64,000 nucleotides of DNA from Aquimarina sp. Aq107 (GTDB lineage: Bacteria; Bacteroidota; Bacteroidia; Flavobacteriales; Flavobacteriaceae): positions 2,506,501 to 2,570,500 of the forward strand of contig NZ_OX030782.1 of the NCBI RefSeq assembly GCF_943733665.1, read 5' to 3'. Within the stretch, counting starts at the first letter, position 1. Each line of letters starts with the position of its first letter. Positions 54,944-63,539 of this stretch are shown piece by piece. The position numbers and the translations under genes are program-made. The notes beneath the pieces were generated by a model. The model saw only the letters and a program-made list of their open reading frames with translations, had not been told where the DNA came from and searched no databases.

Positions 54944-55570
54944 ATGAAGATATATCTTTCAATTACTTTAATCGTATTGCTATCACTATCGTGTAAAAAA
55001 AAACATATAGTAGTTTCTAAAGATACTTCATCTGCAAATAATCTAAAAACTAAGATTCAGGTTCAAAATAAATATGGGATATACGATTCATTATTCAAAC
55101 AGCATGAAGAATTTATTTCCAAAGACTTTGATTTTCCAGTAGGTAAACCGAATGCTAGAGGATATTACAACGCTCAGAAGTTTACAGAAAATAATCATTT
55201 AGGTGACGATTGGAATGGTGTTGGGGGTGGTAATTCTGATCTTGGAGATGCCATCTTTTCTATAGCAAATGGATATATCTCTTTTGCTGATAATATTGGT
55301 GGAGGCTGGGGAAATGTAATACGTATTATTCATCAGTACAAAGGCAACTATTACGAATCTGTCTATGCCCATTGTCAAACCCTCAAAGTAAAAAAAGGGG
55401 ACTTTGTTAAAAAAGGGGAATTAATTGCCACTATCGGAAATGCAGATGGTATTTATTACGCGCATTTGCATCTGGAGATAAGAGATGATATCTTTATGGA
55501 CATTGGTGGTGGATATTCTGAGGATACTAAAGGATATGTAGATCCTACTAAATTTATAAAAGAAAATTAA
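54944..55570 (+). CDS. M23-family (LytM-like) peptidase lipoprotein
   Basis: 208 residues with a lipobox (LLSLSC, Cys 17). The peptidase motif positions are HLGDDWN (H-x-x-x-D zinc ligands in the LytM pattern) and HLHLEIRD, with YAH in the intervening strand (SVYAHCQTL). All zinc-binding positions look intact, so an active D,D- or glycyl-endopeptidase is likely. It overlaps the next gene by one base (TAATG), implying translational coupling. Confidence 0.88.
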   Translation: MKIYLSITLIVLLSLSCKKKHIVVSKDTSSANNLKTKIQVQNKYGIYDSLFKQHEEFISKDFDFPVGKPNARGYYNAQKFTENNHLGDDWNGVGGGNSDLGDAIFSIANGYISFADNIGGGWGNVIRIIHQYKGNYYESVYAHCQTLKVKKGDFVKKGELIATIGNADGIYYAHLHLEIRDDIFMDIGGGYSEDTKGYVDPTKFIKEN

Positions 55571-56808
55571 TGGCAAGAATAAACCCGTTCAAGGCAGTTC
55601 GTCCTACAAGAGATAAGGTAAGTTTGATTGCATCCCGATCTTACCAAAGCTATACTCCAGAGGAAAGAGATTCTAGAATGGATTATAACCCATACTCCTT
55701 TTTACACATTGTCAATCCTGGATATAAATATCACAAAGAAATCTCTGGAGAAGATCGATATAAGCTTGTTCGTAACAGGTATTTAGAATTTAAAGAAGAT
55801 GAGATCTTTATGCAAGATGAAACTCCGTGTTTCTATGTATATAAAATTGTGAATCGAGAGCAAGAGTCATTTTGTGGAATTATAGCCGCTGCTAGTGCCG
55901 AGGACTATGAAAATGACATCATCAAAAAGCATGAGGACACCTTAGCTGATCGAGAAACTACTTTTAAGCAATATCTAAAAACCGTAGGATTTAATGCCGA
56001 ACCGGTGCTCCTCACCTATCCTGACAACGATACAATTTCTAAAATAATAGAAAAAGTTATCCAAGAAAGATCAGAGTATGAGTTTACAACTACCTATCGT
56101 GACACACATTATTTATGGAAAGTAGAGGATAAAAAAAGTATTGAGCAAATTCAATCGGCTTTCGACACAATGGAAATCATATATATTGCCGATGGTCATC
56201 ATAGGTCTGCTTCTTCATATTTACTTTCAAAAGACTTAGCATCAAATAACGAAAAACATATTGGTAATGAGCCTTATAACTTCTTTATGAGTTATTTAAT
56301 CCCTGAATCAGATCTAAGAATTTATGAGTTCAATAGATTAATTAAAGATCTTAATGGATTATCCAAAGAAGAATTTTTAATTCGTTTAGATGAATGGTTT
56401 AGGATAGAAAATCGTGGTATTGAAGTATATAAGCCATCAAAACCAAATCATTTTAGTATGTATTTGGATGGCGAATTCTATTCATTATATCTTAGAAAAA
56501 CCATCTATGAATTTACAAATGCTCTGGAGGAACTAGATGCACAGATTTTGTTTAAAACAGTATTAGCTCCTATACTTGGTATTCACGATCTTAGAACAGA
56601 TACCAGAATAGAATATTCTCACGGAAAAAATGATATTGTATATGTGAAAAGCAAAATAGATCAAGGAGAATTCGAAGTAGGTTTTGGATTATTTCCAGCC
56701 ACTGTAAATCAAATGAAGAAAATAGCAGACCAAGGTTTAAAGATGCCTCCAAAAAGTACATATATTGAGCCAAAGCTAAGAAGTGGTATTACTATTTATG
56801 AATTCTAA
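55570..56808 (+). CDS. DUF1015 family protein
   Basis: 412 residues. The N-terminus (MARINPFKAVRPTRDKV) and the motifs YADGHHR-like IADGHHRSASSYLL and IEYSHG are typical of DUF1015. The family is poorly characterised. The gene is coupled to the M23 peptidase gene by a one-base overlap. Confidence 0.9.
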   Translation: MARINPFKAVRPTRDKVSLIASRSYQSYTPEERDSRMDYNPYSFLHIVNPGYKYHKEISGEDRYKLVRNRYLEFKEDEIFMQDETPCFYVYKIVNREQESFCGIIAAASAEDYENDIIKKHEDTLADRETTFKQYLKTVGFNAEPVLLTYPDNDTISKIIEKVIQERSEYEFTTTYRDTHYLWKVEDKKSIEQIQSAFDTMEIIYIADGHHRSASSYLLSKDLASNNEKHIGNEPYNFFMSYLIPESDLRIYEFNRLIKDLNGLSKEEFLIRLDEWFRIENRGIEVYKPSKPNHFSMYLDGEFYSLYLRKTIYEFTNALEELDAQILFKTVLAPILGIHDLRTDTRIEYSHGKNDIVYVKSKIDQGEFEVGFGLFPATVNQMKKIADQGLKMPPKSTYIEPKLRSGITIYEF

Positions 56809-56869
56809 CATGTTGTAAAAAGTTATAACTAGATATAGACCAATCGTTATTTAATTTTGTAATTTTAGG

Positions 56870-56877
56870 TATCTTTG
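56870..56877 (+). promoter_or_regulatory. -7 box (TATCTTTG) for the YggS-like gene
   Basis: TATCTTTG matches TAnnTTTG exactly and lies 6 bp before the ATG at 56884, so the transcript should be leaderless or nearly so. Confidence 0.5.
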
Positions 56878-56883
56878 TACCTT

Positions 56884-57549
56884 ATGAATTCTATTGAGGA
56901 GAACCTAAAACACATCCAAAAATCACTTCCAGAAGGAGTTACTCTCGTTGCTGTATCTAAAACCAAACCAATATCCGACTTAATGGAAGCTTATAAAGCT
57001 GGCCAAAGAATTTTTGGAGAAAATAAGATTCAGGAAATGACTCAGAAATGGGAAGAATTACCAAAAGATATTTCTTGGCATATGATCGGTCATGTACAGA
57101 CCAACAAAGTGAAATACATGGCACCTTATGTTGATACCATACACGCTGTAGATAGCCTAAAACTTCTAAAAGAGATTAATAAGCAAGCTGTTAAAAATAA
57201 CAGGACTATTAATTGTTTTTTACAAGTCAAAATAGCAAAAGAAGAAAGCAAATTTGGACTTAGTGAAGCAGATGCAATAACACTTTTAAAATCAGATGAT
57301 ATTAAACCCTTAACTAATATTAAAATTAAGGGATTAATGGGAATGGCAACTTTTACGGACAATAAAGAGCAAATCGAAAACGAATTCAAAAAAATTCAAT
57401 CTCTTTTTAATGACCTTACCAGAGACAACCCTACTTTTAAAACATTATCGATTGGTATGAGCGGTGATTATAGACTTGCCATCGACTGTGGTAGCACTAT
57501 GGTTCGTATCGGAAGTTCTATTTTTGGAGCTAGAAATTATAGTCATTAA
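56884..57549 (+). CDS. YggS-family pyridoxal phosphate homeostasis protein
   Basis: 221 residues from the ATG at 56884; a TTG at 56875 is within the -7 box. The PLP lysine lies in VAVSKTKPI, and the family motifs FGENKIQEM, WHMIGHVQTNK and LSIGMSGDYRLAID are present. The protein binds PLP without known catalysis and keeps its free pool balanced. It appears to have its own promoter and a very short leader. Confidence 0.94.
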   Translation: MNSIEENLKHIQKSLPEGVTLVAVSKTKPISDLMEAYKAGQRIFGENKIQEMTQKWEELPKDISWHMIGHVQTNKVKYMAPYVDTIHAVDSLKLLKEINKQAVKNNRTINCFLQVKIAKEESKFGLSEADAITLLKSDDIKPLTNIKIKGLMGMATFTDNKEQIENEFKKIQSLFNDLTRDNPTFKTLSIGMSGDYRLAIDCGSTMVRIGSSIFGARNYSH

Positions 57550-57607
57550 AAAATAGTACTTTAGATCAAAAATAAATGAATTTATAAAGACTACCCCACA
57601 GAAACCT

Positions 57608-58999
57608 ATGATGTATGCGATTTTAGATATTGAAACTACTGGAGGAAAGTATAATGAAGAAGGAATTACGGAAATTGCAATCTACAAATTTGATGGTCAT
57701 AAAGTTGTTGACCAATTCATTAGCCTAATCAATCCGGAAAGACCTATTCAACCATTTGTTGTAAATCTTACAGGGATTAATAACAAAATGCTTAGAAACG
57801 CTCCTAAATTTTATGAAGTAGCTAAAAGAATAGTAGAAATAACAACTGATTGTATTATCGTAGCTCATAATGCGTCTTTTGATTATCGCATTCTAAAAAC
57901 AGAATTCAACAGACTTGGTTTTGATTTTGAGCGTCAATCCCTGTGCACAGTAGAATTATCCCAAAAACTTATTCCAGATCAAAAGTCTTATAGCCTAGGT
58001 AAACTAGTTCGTAGCCTAGGGATTGCCATTTCTGATAGGCATAGAGCTACTGGAGATGCACAAGCTACTGTAAAACTTTTTAAATTACTATTATCTAAAG
58101 ATCTAGAAAAAAATATTCTAAAAGAAACAGTAAAGCTAGAAACCAAAAGAAAAGTAGATGATAAACTACTTAAGCTTATAGAAAACGTCCCCGCTGTAAC
58201 CGGAGTTTACTATATGCATCGAGAAGACGGCACTATCATTTATATAGGAAAAAGTAAAAATATCAAAAAACGAGTTACTCAACATTTTACAAATGATAAT
58301 AGAAAATCTAAAAATATTCAGGATGAAGTAAGTAATGTAACCTATGAAATTACTGGGAGTGAATTACTTGCTCTTTTAAAAGAAAATGAAGAAATAAAAC
58401 TTAACCGTCCAAAGTATAATCGAGCTTTAAAAAGAAATAAATTCGATCAGGGATTATACCAATTTACTGACAAAAAAGGATACAGGAACTTAATAGTAAA
58501 AAAAGTAGATCAGAATAAAAAAAGTATTACCACATTTACAAACAGACAACAAGCAAAATCATTTATGTACCGTTGGACCGAAGAATTTAAGTTGTGTCTT
58601 AAATTGATGGATCTGGACAGCAGTAAAGGGAATTGTTTTAACTATAGTATAGAGAAATGTAATGGAGCTTGTTTATTAGAAGAATCAGCTGAAGATTATA
58701 ATATTAGAGTTCAAGAACTTATAACTGTCAATTCTTTTGAAGATAAAAGTATGATGATTATTGATCGTGGGCGAGAGATTGATGAGCAAAGCGTAATATT
58801 AGTTGAAGAAGGTAAGTTTATAGGAATTGGGTATTTTAATCTAAACCATCAGATTAATAATATCGATATATTAAGATCTATAATCACTCCTATGAACCAT
58901 AATAGAGATGCTCAACATATTATACAGAGTTATGTACGACAGCATAAAAGATTAAAAGTTGTACTATTAGATAAAAACAAAATAAATTCTGAGGAGTAA
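57608..58999 (+). CDS. DnaQ exonuclease fused to a UvrC-type GIY-YIG/cysteine-cluster half
   Basis: 463 residues. An N-terminal DEDDh exonuclease (about 1-165) has D7, E9, D92, H145 and D150. A GIY-YIG nuclease (about 193-275) follows with GVYYMHREDG, YIGKS and E262 before the NRPKYN end. Four cysteines then occur as C330-x12-C343-x7-C351-x3-C355, a spacing like the iron-sulfur cysteines of UvrC. The UvrC C-terminal incision part and helix-hairpin-helix are missing, so it resembles a Cho-like or damage-side nuclease joined to a proofreading-type exonuclease. The cluster is inferred from spacing only. Confidence 0.9.
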   Translation: MMYAILDIETTGGKYNEEGITEIAIYKFDGHKVVDQFISLINPERPIQPFVVNLTGINNKMLRNAPKFYEVAKRIVEITTDCIIVAHNASFDYRILKTEFNRLGFDFERQSLCTVELSQKLIPDQKSYSLGKLVRSLGIAISDRHRATGDAQATVKLFKLLLSKDLEKNILKETVKLETKRKVDDKLLKLIENVPAVTGVYYMHREDGTIIYIGKSKNIKKRVTQHFTNDNRKSKNIQDEVSNVTYEITGSELLALLKENEEIKLNRPKYNRALKRNKFDQGLYQFTDKKGYRNLIVKKVDQNKKSITTFTNRQQAKSFMYRWTEEFKLCLKLMDLDSSKGNCFNYSIEKCNGACLLEESAEDYNIRVQELITVNSFEDKSMMIIDRGREIDEQSVILVEEGKFIGIGYFNLNHQINNIDILRSIITPMNHNRDAQHIIQSYVRQHKRLKVVLLDKNKINSEE

Positions 59000-59046
59000 C
59001 ATTTTTGATATAATAGACACTAAATACTATATACAAATTATTTTCG

Positions 59047-61017
59047 ATGCATCATTTTTTTTTATCTGTTCTATTTTTTTTACTCTCAATTTCAAGTATC
59101 TCTCAAGAAAGTTATAATCACAAAAACCTAGTAGTAAGTGAATATGATTTAAAAGGAACTCGTTACGAAAAAGATACTACTGCTAATGCTTTTTATATTT
59201 ATGAAAAAGGGTTTAGTAGAATACAAAATGGTGGCAACTATAACCTACTCACTGATTACAGTGCAAAAATAAAGATCCTAAATAAAGAAGGTTTTGATAA
59301 AAGTACAGTAACAATATTCTTATATAAAAGTAAAAATGGAAAAGAGCTATTTCGAAATCTCACTGCCTATACATACAATCTGGAAGATGGCAAAGTCAGA
59401 AAGACAAAACTAGAAGAAGACCAAATATATCAAGAAAAATATGATGAGCATAATACTCTGGTTAAATTCACTTTCCCAAATATAAAACCAGGTTCAGTTA
59501 TTACGTACTCGTATCAAGTAGAATCACCTTTTATATTTAATTTTAAAGGATGGGAATTTCAGGATGAAATTCCTAAACTATATAGTGAATATGTGACTGA
59601 TCTTCCTGGAAATTATGTATACAACATTAGACTTGTTGGTAATCTAAAACTTGACGTTAACGAATCTAGCTTAATAAGAGATTGTATAGAAGTCAGTCGT
59701 GGAGGCTCTGCTAATTGTTCTCATAATCAATATATCATGAGAGATATTCCTCCGTTTAAGGAAGAAAAGTATATGACTGCAAAAAAAAACTACTTTTCTC
59801 GAGTCGAATATGAACTTAAAGAGTTGAAAAGATTCGATGGTACAAACAAAAAATATACAGAAACCTGGGAAAATGTAGACAAAGAACTGAAAAACGAAAA
59901 AGCTATTGGAGTACAGCTAAAAAAAATCAATATTACCAAAAATATTCTTCCAGACTCGATCCGAACAAAGCCAATAGGTTTAGATAAAGCTAAAGCAATA
60001 TATAGATATTTTACTGATCAATATATCTGGAATGAAGAATATAAGATTTTCCGTGATGTTTCAATAAAAAATACTATTAACTCTAAAGTAGGTAACGTTG
60101 CGGAATTAAATATCCTATTACATAACATATATAAACAGCAAGGTTTTTCTGTTAAGCCTGTAATATTATCAACTAGAAAAAATGGATATGCAACAAAGAT
60201 ACATCCCGTACTTACTGATTTTAACTACTTAATAATTCAATTAGCTATTGATGAAAAAACTTATCAGCTAGATGCAACAGAAAAAACATTAGCATTTGGT
60301 CAGCTTCCATTTAGATGTTTAAACAAATATGGTAGGCTTCTTGACTTTAAAAACGGAAGTTTCTGGATAGATATTGCACCAGAAAAACGTTCTGTACATA
60401 ATTACAGAGAAAAGCTCATACTAACGGACGAGCTATTATTTAAAGGTACATCGAAATATTTATACAGTGGATATCACGCCTATTTCAAAAGAAAGGCATT
60501 TCAAAAAACATCAGAAGAAAACTTCCTCAATAACATCCTTAATGAGGATGAAAATCTAACCGTATATGAACCAAGTATACAAAACAAAAATAATGTAGAA
60601 AAACCATTTATAGAGGAAATAGGTTTTACCAAGGTTGCAGAAAGTATCGACAATATCATCTACTTAAAACCTTTTACAAAAACTTTTTTTACTAAGAATC
60701 CTTTTAATTTAAATGAAAGAACTTATCCTGTTGATTTTGGATATAAAGACTATTATTCGCATATTGTTTTTTTAGATATTCCCGAAAACTATAATTTTTT
60801 GGATATCCCTAAAAACCGTAGCTATAAACTCCCTGGTAATGCAGGAAAACTAAATATCCTTTTCCAACAACACGGTAAAAAGTTAACAATCAACCATACA
60901 ATTACATTTTTATCATCATATTACCCCGCCGAATACTATGATTCGTTAAAAGAATTTTTCAATTTAATAGTTGATATTGAAAATAACACTATCATAACTA
61001 TAAAAAAGAACAGTTAA
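59047..61017 (+). CDS. DUF3857 protein with degenerate transglutaminase-like domain
   Basis: 656 residues with signal peptide. A DUF3857 beta region (about 40-270) precedes a transglutaminase-like domain (about 300-430). In that domain the usual catalytic Cys site reads VGNVAELNILL with no Cys, and the usual His site reads DFNYLII with Tyr. It is therefore probably non-catalytic, like related Bacteroidota proteins. It is most likely periplasmic or outer-membrane associated. It is followed by the ion-channel gene 31 bp later. Confidence 0.85.
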   Translation: MHHFFLSVLFFLLSISSISQESYNHKNLVVSEYDLKGTRYEKDTTANAFYIYEKGFSRIQNGGNYNLLTDYSAKIKILNKEGFDKSTVTIFLYKSKNGKELFRNLTAYTYNLEDGKVRKTKLEEDQIYQEKYDEHNTLVKFTFPNIKPGSVITYSYQVESPFIFNFKGWEFQDEIPKLYSEYVTDLPGNYVYNIRLVGNLKLDVNESSLIRDCIEVSRGGSANCSHNQYIMRDIPPFKEEKYMTAKKNYFSRVEYELKELKRFDGTNKKYTETWENVDKELKNEKAIGVQLKKINITKNILPDSIRTKPIGLDKAKAIYRYFTDQYIWNEEYKIFRDVSIKNTINSKVGNVAELNILLHNIYKQQGFSVKPVILSTRKNGYATKIHPVLTDFNYLIIQLAIDEKTYQLDATEKTLAFGQLPFRCLNKYGRLLDFKNGSFWIDIAPEKRSVHNYREKLILTDELLFKGTSKYLYSGYHAYFKRKAFQKTSEENFLNNILNEDENLTVYEPSIQNKNNVEKPFIEEIGFTKVAESIDNIIYLKPFTKTFFTKNPFNLNERTYPVDFGYKDYYSHIVFLDIPENYNFLDIPKNRSYKLPGNAGKLNILFQQHGKKLTINHTITFLSSYYPAEYYDSLKEFFNLIVDIENNTIITIKKNS

Positions 61018-61048
61018 TTTTTTAGTACTTTAGTTAAAATTATCAATT

Positions 61049-61885
61049 TTGAATCAGAAAATACACACCAGAAATTGGAAAGAAAAGTTACACGAAGTCA
61101 TCTATGAGGCTGATACTCCACTGGGTAAAATATTTGATGTAATACTCTTAATCCTAATACTTTTGAGCATCATTTTTGTGATGATGGAAAGCGTTAAAGG
61201 GTTACCAGAAAAGACTTATGAATTTTTATATTATGCAGAATGGATCATTACGATTTTTTTTACATTTGAATATATCGCGAGAATAATTTCTATAAAAAAA
61301 CCTTCCAAATATATATTTAGTTTTTATGGAATCATTGATTTTTTATCAACCATACCTTTATATTTATCATTTTTTATTGTCGGATCAAGTGCTTTACTTA
61401 CTGTAAGAGCATTAAGATTACTGCGTATATTTAGAATTCTCAAAGTCTCTCGATACATTGGAGAATCAAATAAATTGGCTAAAGCCATTAAAGATAGTAG
61501 AGCAAAAATATTGGTGTTTTTATTTGCCGTTGTTGTTGTCTGCATCATTACTGGAACTTTAATGTACATTATAGAAGGAGAAGAAAGTGGTTTTAAAAGC
61601 ATACCTATTAGTGTTTACTGGTGTATTGTAACATTAACAACGGTTGGTTATGGGGATATTGCTCCTGTAACTCCTGTTGGTCAGCTTCTAGCTGCAGTTA
61701 TTATGATTATGGGATATGGTATCATAGCCGTTCCTACAGGTATTGTGAGTGCAGAATATTCTGCAAGTCAAAAAGCCACTGTTGTTAATGTAAATTCTCA
61801 GTCCTGTTCTAATTGTAATACGAGTAAACATCAAGATGGAGCTAAATTCTGTCATAACTGCGGACATACTTTATTCAATGACTAA
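61049..61885 (+). CDS. Kv-like six-helix potassium channel with a C-terminal zinc ribbon
   Basis: 278 residues. S1-S6 are visible. S4 has Arg/Lys every third residue (R120, R123, R126, R129, K132, R135), the pore helix leads to TTVGYGD (197-203), and S6 follows. The tail carries a zinc ribbon, C253-x2-C256-x11-C268-x2-C271. It should be voltage-gated and potassium-selective. The start is TTG at 61049: a stop at 61031 excludes upstream starts and the first ATG lies beyond S1. The last 8 bp overlap miaA, so translation is coupled. Confidence 0.9.
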   Translation: MNQKIHTRNWKEKLHEVIYEADTPLGKIFDVILLILILLSIIFVMMESVKGLPEKTYEFLYYAEWIITIFFTFEYIARIISIKKPSKYIFSFYGIIDFLSTIPLYLSFFIVGSSALLTVRALRLLRIFRILKVSRYIGESNKLAKAIKDSRAKILVFLFAVVVVCIITGTLMYIIEGEESGFKSIPISVYWCIVTLTTVGYGDIAPVTPVGQLLAAVIMIMGYGIIAVPTGIVSAEYSASQKATVVNVNSQSCSNCNTSKHQDGAKFCHNCGHTLFND

Positions 61886-62795
61886 TACCCTTATTGTAGT
61901 TGTAGGCCCAACGGCCATAGGAAAAACTAGTTTAAGTATTAAACTAGCTCAAAATCTTGATTGCGAAATTGTTTCTGCAGATAGTAGACAGTTTTATAAA
62001 GAAATGTGCATCGGTACAGCAGTTCCAAGTACCGAAGAACTACAACAAGCTAAACATCATTTTATACAACATAAGAGTATACATGAAAATTACTCTGTAG
62101 GAGATTTTGAAAAAGAAGCTTTAGAAAAATTAACAGAACTCTTTAAAGAAAACAAATATGTCATTTTAGTAGGAGGCTCTGGATTGTACGTAGATGCCGT
62201 TGCTAAAGGATTAGATAGTTTCCCTAAAGCATCTGGAGCTATTAGAGAAACTTTAAAAGAACAATATAGTAAGGAAGGAATCGAAAGTTTACAACAAAAA
62301 CTAAAGGAATTAGATCCTCTTTATTATGAAAAAGTTGATATCCATAACACACATCGTGTAATGAGAGCGTTAGAAATTTGTATTAGTAGCGGAAAACCTT
62401 ATTCCTCTTTCATAACCAAAACACCAAAAAAAAGACCTTTTAATATTATTAAAATCGGTATTACAGCTGAAAGACAAATCATATACAACAGAATAAATGA
62501 AAGAGTCGATATAATGATCAATAATGGCCTACTAGAAGAAGTAAAAAGTTTATATCCCGATAAATCCTTAAATGCACTAAATACTGTGGGTTATAAAGAA
62601 ATATTTGGATATATGGATGGCGATTCTGATTTAGATTTTGCGATTTCTGAAATCAAAAAAAATACCAGACGTTTTTCTAAAAGACAACTTACCTGGTTTA
62701 AAAAAGGTCAAGAAATAAAGTGGTTTGATTATCTATATAATCTTGATAATATACTATCATATATTAAAAAAATCGCTACAAAAGATAATTTGTAG
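61878..62795 (+). CDS. miaA: tRNA dimethylallyltransferase MiaA
   Basis: 305 residues from the ATG at 61878, which overlaps the channel stop by 8 bp; the earlier in-frame Met at 61836 is inside the channel's zinc ribbon. The P-loop GPTAIGKT, the DSRQFYKEMCIGTAVPS segment and the C-terminal RRFSKRQLTWFKK are typical. It adds an isopentenyl group to A37 of tRNAs reading UNN codons. The stop codon lies in the stem of the terminator that follows. Confidence 0.95.
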   Translation: MTNTLIVVVGPTAIGKTSLSIKLAQNLDCEIVSADSRQFYKEMCIGTAVPSTEELQQAKHHFIQHKSIHENYSVGDFEKEALEKLTELFKENKYVILVGGSGLYVDAVAKGLDSFPKASGAIRETLKEQYSKEGIESLQQKLKELDPLYYEKVDIHNTHRVMRALEICISSGKPYSSFITKTPKKRPFNIIKIGITAERQIIYNRINERVDIMINNGLLEEVKSLYPDKSLNALNTVGYKEIFGYMDGDSDLDFAISEIKKNTRRFSKRQLTWFKKGQEIKWFDYLYNLDNILSYIKKIATKDNL

Positions 62796-62801
62796 CGATT
62801 T
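62770..62801. terminator. Bidirectional terminator overlapping the miaA stop
   Basis: A 13-bp perfect stem (AAATCGCTACAAA with its complement at 62789-62801) around a 6-nt loop. The miaA stop codon (62793-62795) is in the second arm. T-rich flanks on both strands suit the convergent response-regulator gene as well. Confidence 0.85.
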
Positions 62802-62822
62802 ATAATAAGGTATTACCGCTAT

Positions 62823-63536
62823 CTAAGATTCATCACTACGTACTACTAGCCTGAATCCTTCTCCGTGGATATTTAAAATCTCCACGTTTTCGTCTTTCTT
62901 TAGGTACTTTCTAAGTTTTGCAATATACACATCCATACTTCGAGACGTAAAGTAATTATCATCTCTCCATATTTTAGTAAGTGCTAATTCTCTCGGCATT
63001 AAATCATTAAGATGTAATGCTAGCAAACGAAGTAATTCATTTTCTTTAGGGGATAGTTTTATTGGATCTTCTTCTCTAAAAGTTAAAAATCTTAATTTAG
63101 AATTTAAATGGAATCCACCAATCTTAAATTCAAATTGTTTACTATCAGCAACAGACTCAGTGCTTTTACGCTGCATGATTGCCTGTATCTTCATCAATAA
63201 CACTTCGCTATCAAATGGCTTATTTAAATAATCGTCAGCTCCAACTTTATATCCTTTTAAAACATCCTCTTTCATAGCTTTTGCTGTTAAGAAAATGATA
63301 GGAACTTCTTCATTTTTATCTCTTATCTCTTTTGCTAATGTAAAACCATCCTTATAAGGCATCATTACATCCAGGATACACATATCATAATCATCCTTTT
63401 TGAATTTTTCGAAGCCTTCCATACCATTTTTAGCATGTACGACATCATAATCATTCATAACAAGGTAATCCTTTAGTACTGTTCCAAAATTAGGATCATC
63501 TTCTACAAGCAAAATCTTTTTGTTTTCTGTTTCCAT
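62823..63536 (-). CDS. OmpR-family response regulator
   Basis: 237 residues: receiver domain with phosphoacceptor D56 in MCILDVMMP and the lysine in YLNKPFDS, then a winged-helix C-terminal domain (about 135-235) with LRLLALHLNDLMPRELAL and RSMDVYIAKLRKYL. It follows the kinase at 63540 with only 3 bp between them. It resembles RprY-type regulators of Bacteroidota. Targets are not predicted. Confidence 0.95.
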   Translation of the reverse strand: METENKKILLVEDDPNFGTVLKDYLVMNDYDVVHAKNGMEGFEKFKKDDYDMCILDVMMPYKDGFTLAKEIRDKNEEVPIIFLTAKAMKEDVLKGYKVGADDYLNKPFDSEVLLMKIQAIMQRKSTESVADSKQFEFKIGGFHLNSKLRFLTFREEDPIKLSPKENELLRLLALHLNDLMPRELALTKIWRDDNYFTSRSMDVYIAKLRKYLKKDENVEILNIHGEGFRLVVRSDES

Positions 63537-63539
63537 ATT

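Noticed and set aside
61836..61877. 14-residue extension of MiaA
   Set aside because: It lies within the channel's zinc-ribbon codons; the P-loop follows directly after ATG 61878.
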